Notes under the pieces: generated by a model
The model's input: only the letters and a program-made list of their open reading frames with translations
Databases searched by the model: none
Told to the model about the DNA's origin: nothing
Position numbers and translations under genes: made by a program
In this document: piece after piece, positions 24,946-33,446 of the stretch
How the letters are laid out: the number at the start of each line of letters is the position of its first letter
Position numbering within the stretch: the first letter of the stretch is position 1
NCBI RefSeq assembly: GCF_003732705.1
Contig: NZ_MOBR01000017.1
Location: 62,001-126,000, forward strand
Direction: 5' to 3'
DNA length: 64,000 nucleotides
Origin: Pseudomonas frederiksbergensis
GTDB lineage: Bacteria > Pseudomonadota > Gammaproteobacteria > Pseudomonadales > Pseudomonadaceae

Positions 24946-25278
24946 ATGCTCAATTACCTGTGGTTTTTCCTCGCCGCGTTGTTCGAAATCGCCGGCTGCT
25001 TCGCGTTCTGGATGTGGCTGCGCCAGGGTAAAAGTGCCTGGTGGGTCATTCCGGCGTTGCTAAGCCTGACGGTGTTTGCGCTGTTGCTGACCCGGATCGA
25101 AGCAACCTACGCCGGCCGCGCCTATGCCGCTTACGGTGGCATCTACATCATTGCGTCGATTGGCTGGCTGGCGGTGGTCGAGAAGGTGCGTCCGCTGGGT
25201 TCGGACTGGATCGGCGTGGCGCTGTGCGTGATCGGCGCGACTGTCATCCTTTTCGGCCCGCGTTTCTCCGCATCCTGA
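24946..25278 (+). CDS. YnfA-family small inner-membrane protein (UPF0060)
   Basis: 110 residues with four hydrophobic segments. Family features are FFLAALFEIAGCFAFW at the N-terminus, GRAYAAYGGIYIIASIGWL in the middle, and DWIGVALCVIGATVILFGPR at the end. Related in layout to small multidrug-resistance transporters, but the physiological role is not settled. Confidence 0.92.
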   Translation: MLNYLWFFLAALFEIAGCFAFWMWLRQGKSAWWVIPALLSLTVFALLLTRIEATYAGRAYAAYGGIYIIASIGWLAVVEKVRPLGSDWIGVALCVIGATVILFGPRFSAS

Positions 25279-25377
25279 AGGATCGGTCCTTCAATGGGGC
25301 GGTTTGCAGGACGTTTCCGTCAGGCGAAATATCCCGGGTTGTAGGGCAAGACTGATTTGCCCACAGCGCATTGAACC

Positions 25378-25393
25378 CCCGGCGCGCGCCGGG
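25378..25393. promoter_or_regulatory. perfect 16-bp GC palindrome upstream of csrA
   Basis: CCCGGCGCGCGCCGGG lies 38 bases before the csrA start in what should be the leader or promoter. It could be an operator or the stem of a leader hairpin. Confidence 0.35.
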
Positions 25394-25396
25394 CAT

Positions 25397-25423
25397 CTTC
25401 AGGGCCCGGTAACCCCTGAAGGA
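25397..25423 (+). promoter_or_regulatory. csrA leader hairpin overlapping the ribosome site
   Basis: CTTCAGGG pairs with CCCTGAAG (8 bp, 9-nt loop). The 3' arm includes part of the AAGGA Shine-Dalgarno, 8 nt before the csrA ATG. AGGA is also the core recognition sequence of CsrA/Rsm proteins, so the leader could serve autoregulation. Confidence 0.45.
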
Positions 25424-25431
25424 TAAAGGCC

Positions 25432-25617
25432 ATGCTTGTACTCAGTCGCGTTGTAGGCGAGTTGATTTCCATCGGTGACAACATTTCCGTGCGCATTCTG
25501 GCGGTCAACGGCGGCAACGTGCGCTTCGGCGTCGAAGCGCCACAAGACGTCAATGTGCATCGAGCCGAAGTCTACGAACGCATCCAGGTCAAACTGACCA
25601 AAAACAAAGGACGCTGA
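25432..25617 (+). CDS. CsrA/Rsm-family translational regulator (paralogue)
   Basis: 61 residues. Binds AGGA-type sites in messenger leaders as a dimer. The beta-strand core MLVLSRVVGELISIGDNISV is recognisable and the RNA-contact residues Leu4 and Arg44 (VHRAEVYERI) are kept. The sequence diverges from the main RsmA/RsmE type (VVGEL in place of RVGET, GGNVRFGVEAPQDV in the core), so it is a secondary paralogue, possibly of the RsmI kind. A hairpin covers part of its ribosome site. Confidence 0.92.
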   Translation: MLVLSRVVGELISIGDNISVRILAVNGGNVRFGVEAPQDVNVHRAEVYERIQVKLTKNKGR

Positions 25618-25622
25618 GCCAT

Positions 25623-25850
25623 TCAGTCGAACAGGTGCTTGGGCACATCGTGCTTGAGCATCAACTGGCATTGCTCGCTGTCCGGGTCGAAAACGATCAG
25701 TGCCTGGCCTTTGGTCAGCGCTTGGCGAACTCGCAATACGCGGGTTTCCAGCGGCGTGTCATCGCCGTTGTCCGTGCCGTCGCGGGTCACGAAATCTTCG
25801 ATCAGGCGGGTCAGGGTGTCGACTTCGAGTTGGTCGTAGGGGATCAGCAT
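25623..25850 (-). CDS. YheU-family protein
   Basis: 75 residues from the ATG with GAGG 5 nt upstream; a GTG two codons earlier is less likely. LIPYDQLEVDTLTRLIEDFV, then TRDGTDNG, LETRVLRVRQALTKGQALIV are the conserved YheU blocks. Small, acidic, cytoplasmic, function unknown. Convergent with csrA (5-base gap). Confidence 0.88.
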   Translation of the reverse strand: MLIPYDQLEVDTLTRLIEDFVTRDGTDNGDDTPLETRVLRVRQALTKGQALIVFDPDSEQCQLMLKHDVPKHLFD

Positions 25851-25934
25851 AGGCACCTCGGCTAAAACAATGTCGCGATGCTACGGCGAATGATGGGTTG
25901 CGACTAGCCTGAGCGCATTCATTGCCTGATCTGA

Positions 25935-26033
25935 CGCCATCGCGGGCAAGCCTTGCTCCTACAGGTTTTGTGTCGTGCCCGGATATCGAGGTCAACACAA
26001 GACCTGTAGGAGCAAGGCTTGCCCGCGATGGCG
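25935..26033. repeat. REP doublet, family A
   Basis: CGCCATCGCGGGCAAGCCTT and its reverse complement, with pairing extended by ACAGGTTTTGTGT/ACACAAGACCTGT. Downstream of the M42 peptidase gene. Confidence 0.88.
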
Positions 26034-26054
26034 ATTTTTCAAACGCCGCAGGAC

Positions 26055-27245
26055 TTAGCTGTCGTTGCGCTGTCCGACCAAACTATCCACCGACGGCACC
26101 CGCGTATCGCTTTCCATCTGCGTGTCATGTTCGATCTGATGACTGAACCGGTCCAGCGAACCCTTGGCCGGTTGTGCATCGCTGGCAAACACCGGCGGAC
26201 TGAGGATGTACGCGCCGAGCAGACGACTGAGCGCCGCCAGGCTGTCAATGTGCGTCCGTTCATAGCCATGGGTCGCATCGCAACCAAACGCCAGCAGCGC
26301 CGTGCGAATGTCATGTCCGGCCGTCACCGCCGAATGGGCGTCGCTGAAGTAATAGCGGAACAGGTCGCGGCGCACCGGCAAGTCGTTGTCACTGGCCAAT
26401 CGCAGTAAATGCCGCGACAGGTGATAGTCATACGGTCCGCCGGAATCCTGCATCGCCACGCTCACCGCGTGTTCGCTGGAGTGCTGCCCCGGCGCGACCG
26501 GCGCAATGTCGATGCCGACGAATTCACTGACATCCCACGGCAACGCGGCCGCGGCGCCACTGCCGGTTTCCTCGGTAATGGTGAATAGCGGATGGCAGTC
26601 GATCATCAGTTCTTCGCCGCTGTCGATGATCGCTTTCATCGCCGCCAGCAGCGCGGCAACGCCTGCCTTGTCGTCAAGGTGACGGGCGCTGATGTGGCCA
26701 CTTTCGGTGAATTCCGGCAACGGGTCGAACGCGACAAAATCGCCGACGCTGATTCCCAGGGAATCGCAATCGGCGCGGGTGGCGCAGTAGGCGTCCAGGC
26801 GCAATTCGACGTGATCCCAACTGATCGGCATTTCATCCACGGCGGTGTTGAACGCATGCCCGGAAGCCATCAAGGGCAACACACTGCCGCGGATCACGCC
26901 ATTGTCGGTAAACAGGCTGACCCGGCTGCCCTCGGCAAAACGGCTGGACCAGCAGCCGACGGGGGCCAGCGTCAGGCGACCGTTATCCTTCACCGCACGC
27001 ACCGCCGCGCCGATGGTGTCCAGGTGCGCGGACACCGCGCGGTCCGGGCTGTTTTTCTTGCCCTTGAGGGTGGCGCGGATGGTGCCGCGCCGGGTCATTT
27101 CGAACGGAATACCCAGCTCTTCGAGCCGCTCGGCGACGTAACGCACAATGGTGTCGGTGAACCCGGTCGGGCTGGGAATGGCGAGCATTTCCAGCAGGAC
27201 TTTTTGCAGGTAGTTGAGATCCGGTTCGGGAATTTTGCTGGTCAT
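26055..27245 (-). CDS. M42-family peptidase of the NAGGN osmoprotectant system
   Basis: 396 residues. Metallo-aminopeptidase fold. Metal ligands are in SAHLDTIGA, HLDDKAGVAALL (bridging Asp) and ITEETGSG (Glu pair). C-terminal HGYERTHIDSL carries a further His. This peptidase subgroup is consistently encoded with N-acetylglutaminylglutamine amide genes and may process or degrade the dipeptide; that role is inferred from context. CAGGAG precedes the ATG at 27245; the longer frame would translate the REP sequence. Third gene of the set, separated from ngg by a REP palindrome. Confidence 0.9.
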   Translation of the reverse strand: MTSKIPEPDLNYLQKVLLEMLAIPSPTGFTDTIVRYVAERLEELGIPFEMTRRGTIRATLKGKKNSPDRAVSAHLDTIGAAVRAVKDNGRLTLAPVGCWSSRFAEGSRVSLFTDNGVIRGSVLPLMASGHAFNTAVDEMPISWDHVELRLDAYCATRADCDSLGISVGDFVAFDPLPEFTESGHISARHLDDKAGVAALLAAMKAIIDSGEELMIDCHPLFTITEETGSGAAAALPWDVSEFVGIDIAPVAPGQHSSEHAVSVAMQDSGGPYDYHLSRHLLRLASDNDLPVRRDLFRYYFSDAHSAVTAGHDIRTALLAFGCDATHGYERTHIDSLAALSRLLGAYILSPPVFASDAQPAKGSLDRFSHQIEHDTQMESDTRVPSVDSLVGQRNDS

Positions 27246-27270
27246 GGAAACTCCTGATGAATTGAGCGCT

Positions 27271-27377
27271 GATCGTTCCCACGCTCTGCGTGGGAATGCA
27301 GCCAGGGACGCTCTGCGTCCCAAGAGCGGACGCGGAGCGTCCGAGGAGTCATTCCCACGCAGAGCGTGGGAACGATC
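27271..27377. repeat. REP-type palindrome, family C
   Basis: 28-bp arms (GATCGTTCCCACGCTCTGCG onward), with nested palindromes GGGACGCTCTGCGTCCC and GGACGC.GAGCGTCC inside. It interrupts the NAGGN gene set between ngg and the peptidase gene. Confidence 0.9.
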
Positions 27378-27388
27378 ATGAAGGGGGT

Positions 27389-29134
27389 TTAAACCGCCGG
27401 CTGACTATGCGGAAACAACAAATCCACAAAGCGCTCCGCCGTCGGTTGCGGTTCATGGTTGGCCAGGCCGGCGCGTTCATTGGCTTCGATAAACACATAC
27501 TCCGGCTGGTCGGCGGCCTGCACCATCAGGTCGAGCCCGACCATCGGGATATCCAGCGCCCGCGCCGCGCGCACGGCGGCATCCACCAGGGTCGGGTGCA
27601 GGATCGCGGTGACATCTTCAAGCACACCGCCCGTATGAAGATTCGCCGTACGCCGTACGAACAGATGCTCGCCGGCCGGCAGAATGCTGTTGTAGTCGTA
27701 ACCCGCCGCCTGCAACGTGCGCTGGGTTTCGTGGTCCAGCGGAATCTTGCTTTCACCGCTGGTGGCTGCCTGACGGCGTCGGCTCTGGGCTTCGATCAGC
27801 GCACCGATGGAATGCTGACCGTCACCGACGACCTCCGCCGGCCGGCGAATCGCCGCAGCGACCACCTCGAAACCAATCACCACGATCCGCAGATCCAGGC
27901 CTTCGTGGAAGCTTTCCAGCAAGACTCGCGAGTCGAACTTGCGCGCCGCTTCGATGGCCTGCTGGACTTCTTCAATGGTGCGCAAATCCACCGCCACACC
28001 CTGGCCCTGCTCGCCGTCCAGCGGTTTGACCACCACCCGTTCGTGCTCGTCGAGAAATGCCAGGTTGTCGTCGCCGTTGCCCGCCAATTGCTGTGAAGGC
28101 AAGTTCAGGCCAGCGGCTTTCAGCACCTTATGGGTCAGGCTCTTGTCCTGGCACAGGCTCATGCTGATGGCGCTGGTCAGGTCACTAAGGGATTCGCGGC
28201 AACGCACCCGGCGCCCGCCATGACTGAGGGTAAACATCCCGGCGTCCGCATCATCGACCTGCACATCAATGCCGCGACGATGGGCTTCCTCGACGATGAT
28301 CCGCGCATAAGGATTGAACTCCGCCTCCGGCCCCGGCCCAAGGAACAACGGCTGATTGATGCCGTTCTTGCGCTTGATGGCGAAGGTCGAGAGGTTACGA
28401 AAACCGAGCTTGGCGTAGAGACTCTTCGCCTGGCGGTTGTCGTGCAATACCGACAGGTCCAGGTAACTCAGCCCACGGCTCATGAAATGCTCGATCAAAT
28501 GCCGCACCAGCACTTCGCCGACACCGGGCCGCGAGCAATGCGGGTCAACCGCCAGGCACCAGAGGCTGCTGCCGTTTTCCGGGTCGTTGTAGGCCTTGTG
28601 ATGATTGAGGCCCATGACACTGCCGATGATCGCGCCGCTGTCTTCGTCCTCGGCCAGCCAATACACCGGGCCGCCCATATGACGCGGGGTCAGCAATGAC
28701 GCATCGATCGGCAACATGCCGCGCGCCTGATACAGCAGATTGATCGCCTGCCAATCGGCTTCGCTCTGGGCCCGGCGAATCCGGAAGCCGCGAAACACCC
28801 GGGTCGACTGGCGGTAATCGCTGAACCACAGGCGCAAGGTGTCGGACGGATCAAGAAACAACTGCGCCGGTTCCAGCCCCAGCACTTGCTGGGGCGCGGC
28901 GACGTACAAAGCGATGTCGCGCTCGCCGGGCTGCTCGTTGAGCAACTCCTGGGCGATGCTTGCCGCATCAGGAAAGGTATGCCCGATCAGCAACCGGCCC
29001 CAACCGCAATGCACCGCAATCGGCGCGGCATTCAATTCGCTGCCGTCTTCGGCCAGGCGCGCCTGCAAGCGTTCATAGGAGGGTGACTGACCGCGCAACA
29101 AGCGTTGGCTGTATGCCGTGGCGTGGGGTTTCAT
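27389..29134 (-). CDS. ngg: N-acetylglutaminylglutamine synthetase (GNAT-ATP-grasp fusion)
   Basis: 581 residues. The N-terminal half carries a GNAT acetyltransferase module (about 110-280; VDPHCSRPGVGEVLVRHLIE as motif A, VLHDNRQAKSLYAKLGF). The C-terminal half is an ATP-grasp ligase (about 310-575; VVKPLDGEQGQGVAVDL, VFIEANERAGLANH with metal ligands). Makes the N-acetylated Gln-Gln dipeptide accumulated under osmotic stress. Starts 3 bases after asnO, with its ribosome site AAGGAA inside the asnO end, so the pair is an operon. Confidence 0.92.
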   Translation of the reverse strand: MKPHATAYSQRLLRGQSPSYERLQARLAEDGSELNAAPIAVHCGWGRLLIGHTFPDAASIAQELLNEQPGERDIALYVAAPQQVLGLEPAQLFLDPSDTLRLWFSDYRQSTRVFRGFRIRRAQSEADWQAINLLYQARGMLPIDASLLTPRHMGGPVYWLAEDEDSGAIIGSVMGLNHHKAYNDPENGSSLWCLAVDPHCSRPGVGEVLVRHLIEHFMSRGLSYLDLSVLHDNRQAKSLYAKLGFRNLSTFAIKRKNGINQPLFLGPGPEAEFNPYARIIVEEAHRRGIDVQVDDADAGMFTLSHGGRRVRCRESLSDLTSAISMSLCQDKSLTHKVLKAAGLNLPSQQLAGNGDDNLAFLDEHERVVVKPLDGEQGQGVAVDLRTIEEVQQAIEAARKFDSRVLLESFHEGLDLRIVVIGFEVVAAAIRRPAEVVGDGQHSIGALIEAQSRRRQAATSGESKIPLDHETQRTLQAAGYDYNSILPAGEHLFVRRTANLHTGGVLEDVTAILHPTLVDAAVRAARALDIPMVGLDLMVQAADQPEYVFIEANERAGLANHEPQPTAERFVDLLFPHSQPAV

Positions 29135-29137
29135 CGA

Positions 29138-30910
29138 TCAGATTCCTTGTTCACTGAGCCACAGGTTCAGTGCCGCCAATTGCCACAGCTTGGAGCCGCG
29201 CAACGGGGTCAACTGGCCTTGCGGGTCGGTCAGCAGGCGGTCGAGCATGGCCGGGTTGAACAGGCCGCGATCCTGGCTTGGATCGAGCAGCAGTTCGCGC
29301 ACCCAGTTCAGCGTATCGCCCTGCAAATGCTTGAGGCCAGGCACCGGGAAGTAACCTTTTTTGCGGTCGATCACTTCGCTTGGAATGACCAGTCGCGCGG
29401 CTTCTTTCAGCACCTGTTTACCGCCATCCGGCAGTTTGAACTTGCCCGGCACCCGGGCCGACAATTCCACCAGGCGATAGTCGAGAAACGGCGTACGCGC
29501 TTCCAGGCCCCAGGCCATGGTCATGTTGTCGACGCGTTTGACCGGGTCGTCCACCAGCATGATCGTGCTGTCCAGACGCAGGGCTTTGTCCACCGCCGCA
29601 TCGGCGCCGGGTTGTGCGAAATGTTCCTTCACGAAGTCACCGGCGGCGTCATTCGCCGTCAGCCATTTCGGCTGCACGGTGGCGGCATAGTCTTCGTAGC
29701 TGCGGTCGAAAAACGCATCGCGATACGCCGCATACGGATCGGCGGCGCCGTCCACTTGCGGATACCAGTGATAACCGGCGAATAACTCGTCCGCGCCCTG
29801 GCCGCTCTGCACCACTTTGCAGTGCTTGGCGACTTCCCGGGACAACAGATAAAAGGCGATGCAGTCATGGCTGACCATCGGCTCGCTCATGGCGCGGAAC
29901 GCTGCGGGCAGTTGCTCGATGATTTCGCTTTCCTGGATCCGCAGTTGATGGTGCTGCGTGTTGTAGTGCTTGGCGATCAGGTCCGAATACTGGAATTCGT
30001 CCCCACGCTCGCCGCCGGCATCCTGGAAACCGATGGAAAAGGTCGAGAGGTTTTCGACGCCGACTTCACGCAGCAGACCGACCAACATGCTCGAATCGAC
30101 GCCGCCGGACAGCAACACGCCGACATCGACGGCCGCACGTTGACGGATGGCGACGGCATCGCGGGTGCTGTCGAGCACGCGGTCACGCCAGTCTTCCAGG
30201 GTCAGGTTCAGCTCATCGGCGTGGGGGCCGTAGGGCAGGGTCCACCAGGTTTTCTGCTCGGTGGTGCCATCGGCTTCGATGCGCATCCAGGTCGCGGGCG
30301 GCAGTTTTTCGATGCCGGCGATCAAGGTGCGCGGGGCCGGGACCACCGCGTGGAAATTCAAGTAATGGTTGAGCGCCACCGGGTCGAGCATCGGGCTGAT
30401 ATCGCCGCCCTTAAGCAGCGCCGGCAACGCCGAGGCAAAGCGCAAACGCTGGCCGGTGCGCGACAGGTACAACGGCTTGACGCCGAGGCGGTCGCGGGCG
30501 AGGAACAGGCGCTTGGCGTCGCGCTCCCAAATCGCGAAGGCGAACATGCCATTGAGCTTGGGCAGCAGTGCTTCGCCCCAGGCGTGATAGCCCTTGAGCA
30601 GCACTTCGGTGTCGCCGCCGGAATAGAAGGCATAACCGAGCGCTTCAAGCTCGGTGCGCAGTTCCGGAAAGTTGTAGATCGCGCCGTTGAAGGCCAGGGA
30701 CAAGCCCAATTGGTTGTCGATCATCGGCTGCGCCGAGCCGTCCGACAGGTCCATGATTTTCAGGCGCCGATGGCCCAGGGCAATCGGCCCCTGGCTGTGG
30801 AAGCCCCACGCATCCGGGCCGCGAGGGGCCAGGTGATGGGTGATTCGTTCAACGGCCGCGAGGTCCGCAGGTTGTTGATCAAAGCGTAACTCGCCAGCTA
30901 ATCCGCACAT
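29138..30910 (-). CDS. asnO: N-acetylglutaminylglutamine amidotransferase (asparagine synthetase-like)
   Basis: 590 residues. The ATG at 30910 was chosen because the class II glutamine amidotransferase needs Cys as residue 2 (MCGLAGELRF). N-terminal Ntn glutaminase domain about 2-190 (RRLKIMDLSDGSAQPM, NGAIYNF). The synthetase domain carries the ATP PP-loop LLSGGVDSSMLVGLL at about 235-250. Amidates the C-terminus of the dipeptide to give N-acetylglutaminylglutamine amide (NAGGN). First gene of the operon. The 217-base upstream region should hold an osmotically controlled promoter, but no confident box is visible. Confidence 0.93.
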   Translation of the reverse strand: MCGLAGELRFDQQPADLAAVERITHHLAPRGPDAWGFHSQGPIALGHRRLKIMDLSDGSAQPMIDNQLGLSLAFNGAIYNFPELRTELEALGYAFYSGGDTEVLLKGYHAWGEALLPKLNGMFAFAIWERDAKRLFLARDRLGVKPLYLSRTGQRLRFASALPALLKGGDISPMLDPVALNHYLNFHAVVPAPRTLIAGIEKLPPATWMRIEADGTTEQKTWWTLPYGPHADELNLTLEDWRDRVLDSTRDAVAIRQRAAVDVGVLLSGGVDSSMLVGLLREVGVENLSTFSIGFQDAGGERGDEFQYSDLIAKHYNTQHHQLRIQESEIIEQLPAAFRAMSEPMVSHDCIAFYLLSREVAKHCKVVQSGQGADELFAGYHWYPQVDGAADPYAAYRDAFFDRSYEDYAATVQPKWLTANDAAGDFVKEHFAQPGADAAVDKALRLDSTIMLVDDPVKRVDNMTMAWGLEARTPFLDYRLVELSARVPGKFKLPDGGKQVLKEAARLVIPSEVIDRKKGYFPVPGLKHLQGDTLNWVRELLLDPSQDRGLFNPAMLDRLLTDPQGQLTPLRGSKLWQLAALNLWLSEQGI

Positions 30911-31106
30911 AAAGTCCTTACCGGTTTTTCCGTTGGGGAGGGTCAATCATTTCCGCGCCAAAACGGCGGGTACTCTGAAACTGACCCGGTGACTTGGCGG
31001 GAGTTTTAGATCGATCGGTTATAAGCAGCGGGGCGAGGATATTGCGGGTGACAGGCACAACGTCAGGTGTGCCCGGTGGTAGAGCGTTATACGAAGGCTG
31101 AAAGTG

Positions 31107-31121
31107 ACGGCTCGAAGCCGT
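31107..31121 (-). terminator. short hairpin downstream of mnmC
   Basis: ACGGCTTCGAGCCGT 6 bases after the mnmC stop on the minus strand. The following tract CACTTTC is only weakly T-rich. Confidence 0.35.
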
Positions 31122-31127
31122 GCCGGA

Positions 31128-33107
31128 TCAGACTCCGCGAATCAACCGGCGCAGGGCAAAGCGGTTCGGATGACAAGCCTCGGCCACACTGCGCGGCAGG
31201 GGCAGCGGTTCGTTTTCCAGCCAGGACGCCAGCAATTCGCCGGACAACGGCGCGGTGATCAACCCCCGGGAACCGTGACCGCTGTTGACGTACAAACCGT
31301 CGAGCCATGGGCACGGGACGTCCGGCACCTGTCGCGCGTCCTTGCTCAGGGCGGCATAGGCCTGGTTGAACGCCTGGCCATCGGCGAGCGGCCCGACGAT
31401 AGGCAAGTAGTCGGGGCTGGTGCAACGGAACGCCGCGCGGCCCTGGAGGCGCTCCGGGTCCAGTTGATCGGCGTGCAGGCGGGTGACCAGATCGCTGGAG
31501 ATTTCTTCCAGCAGTTGCAGGTTGCCCAGGTGTTCGGCGGTGGTCGGTGTCAGGTCATCGCTGGTGAAATCGAAACTGGCTCCCAAGGTGTGTTCGCCCA
31601 GGCGCGCCGGTGCCACGTAACCTTCGGCGCAGACCACCGTGGCCAGACCTTCGCTCCCGGTGGTTTGCGCCAGTCGGGTGATTTGCCCGCGAATGCGTTT
31701 GAGCGGCAGATCGGCGCTTTGCGCGAAACGTTTGATCTCGGCAGCGCCGGCCAGCACCACCACCGGGGCGCTGGCGAGCAGGGTGTCGCCGTCCCAGGCC
31801 TGCCACTGGTCATCGACCTTGCGCAGCTCCAGCACATCGCGATGGGTCAGCAATTGAACGTTGGGCTGCGAAGCCTGCCACTGACATAGCGCCGGCGGAT
31901 GCACCCAGCCACCCTCGGGATAGAACAAACCGCCATGGGCCAGTCCAATGCCGGCCCGTGCCTCGGCTTGCGCTTGATCCAGTACGTGCAGCAGATCTGC
32001 AGGAAACGCCGCCGCCAGTTGCGCCTGACGCTCGGCTTCCTTGGCATTGAACGCCAGTTGCAATACACCGCAGCCGTCCCAGTCCACACCGCGATGCAAC
32101 TGTTCAAGCACCCGTCGGGTATGGCCGAAACCGCTGACAATCAATTGCGACAACGCAGTGCCGTGGGCCGACAGCTTGAGGTACAGCACGCCTTGAGGAT
32201 TGCCCGAGGCTTCCTGGGCGATATCGGCATGACGCTCCATCAAACTCACCTGCCAGCCCCGTGCCGCGAGACTGGCCGCACTGGCGCAACCCGCCAGGCC
32301 TGCGCCGATGACCAGGGCGCGGCGCTCACCGTTATAAGGCGCAGGGCGAGTGAACCAAGGTTTGGCAGGCATCGGTGCCGCTACGTCGGCGGGCCAACCG
32401 AGAAACGCGCCGCGCAGGATTTCCCATTTGTGGCCGATGCCCGGCGTGCGCTTCATTTTGAAGCCCGCCGCGTTGAGCAGCCGACGGACCCAACCGGTGC
32501 TGGTAAAAGTACTGATGGTGGAATCCGGGGCGGCCAGGCGCGCCAGTTCGGCGAACAGCTCGGCGGTCCACATGTCGGGGTTTTTCACCGGGGCGAAACC
32601 GTCGAGAAACCACGCATCGATCTGCGCGTCCAGTTGCGGCAATTGCTCCAGCGCATCGCCGATCAGCAAGGTCAGGGTCACCCGGCCGTTATCCAGCACC
32701 AGGCGTTGAAAGCCCTGATGGATCGCCACGTACTGGGCCAGCAATTGATCGGCGAGTGGCTTGAGTTCCGGCCACAGCGCCAGCGCCCGTTTCAGGTCCG
32801 GGGCGGTCAGCGGGTACTTTTCCACGCTGACAAAATGCAACCGAGCACCGGCCACGGCTTGCTCTTCGAACAGTTGCCAGGCGCAGAGGAAATTCAATCC
32901 GGTGCCAAAACCGGTCTCGCCAATCACCAATCGACCGTCGGCGGGCAACGCGGCAAAACGTTCCTTCAGGCGGTTTTGTTCGATGAACACGTAGCGGGTT
33001 TCGTCCAACCCGGACAGGTCGGAAAAATACACATCATCGAACACCCGCGAATACGGGCGTCCCTGGTCGTCCCAGTCGAGCTGGGCGTTGGGCAATTCGG
33101 GGTTCAT
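31128..33107 (-). CDS. mnmC: bifunctional tRNA mnm5s2U methyltransferase / FAD oxidoreductase MnmC
   Basis: 659 residues, both domains present. Residues about 1-240 form the MnmD methyltransferase (VIGETGFGTGLNFLCAW SAM loop; DAWFLDGFAPVKNPDMW catalytic region). Residues about 255-640 form the FAD-dependent cmnm5U oxidase (ALVIGAGLAGCASAASL dinucleotide motif; NSGHGSRGLITAPLSGELL). Completes modification of the tRNA wobble uridine. Single-gene unit on the minus strand. Confidence 0.95.
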   Translation of the reverse strand: MNPELPNAQLDWDDQGRPYSRVFDDVYFSDLSGLDETRYVFIEQNRLKERFAALPADGRLVIGETGFGTGLNFLCAWQLFEEQAVAGARLHFVSVEKYPLTAPDLKRALALWPELKPLADQLLAQYVAIHQGFQRLVLDNGRVTLTLLIGDALEQLPQLDAQIDAWFLDGFAPVKNPDMWTAELFAELARLAAPDSTISTFTSTGWVRRLLNAAGFKMKRTPGIGHKWEILRGAFLGWPADVAAPMPAKPWFTRPAPYNGERRALVIGAGLAGCASAASLAARGWQVSLMERHADIAQEASGNPQGVLYLKLSAHGTALSQLIVSGFGHTRRVLEQLHRGVDWDGCGVLQLAFNAKEAERQAQLAAAFPADLLHVLDQAQAEARAGIGLAHGGLFYPEGGWVHPPALCQWQASQPNVQLLTHRDVLELRKVDDQWQAWDGDTLLASAPVVVLAGAAEIKRFAQSADLPLKRIRGQITRLAQTTGSEGLATVVCAEGYVAPARLGEHTLGASFDFTSDDLTPTTAEHLGNLQLLEEISSDLVTRLHADQLDPERLQGRAAFRCTSPDYLPIVGPLADGQAFNQAYAALSKDARQVPDVPCPWLDGLYVNSGHGSRGLITAPLSGELLASWLENEPLPLPRSVAEACHPNRFALRRLIRGV

Positions 33108-33219
33108 GGCAGGCTCGGTGACGGCAAGGCGGGCATTCTAGCTGATCGGTGGGGCGGCGCTTGATCCATGGCAGGTTTCGATGGCTTTGCATCAGACAGA
33201 ATCTGGCGCCGCGGTTGAA

Positions 33220-33363
33220 GGCTTTTGTGGCGAGGGGGCTTGCCCCCGTTCGGCTGCGAAGCAGTCGTAATATCAGCAAACTTGGTTTACCTGACAAACG
33301 TGTTGCCAGGTTTGGGGGCCGCTTCGCAGCCCAACGGGGGCAAGCCCCCTCGCCACAAAAGCC
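33220..33363. repeat. REP-type palindrome, GCGAGGGGGCTTGCCCCCGTT family (B)
   Basis: 43-base arms with only a few mismatches (GGCTTTTGTGGCGAGGGGGC onward), central spacer about 58 bases. It occupies much of the 33108-33446 gap between divergent mnmC and pap. The remaining bases hold only the pap ribosome site and presumed promoters. Confidence 0.9.
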
Positions 33364-33446
33364 ATAAGCCTTACGACACACGGAATTTCTCTGATGCCCA
33401 TCAGGTCAATCCGCTAGTCTTGCTCAATCTTGGAACGGAGCCGCCC

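Noticed and set aside
33220..33363. CRISPR-like or phage attachment repeat
   Set aside because: It is a single palindromic pair with the same sequence as other REP elements, not a regularly spaced direct-repeat array.
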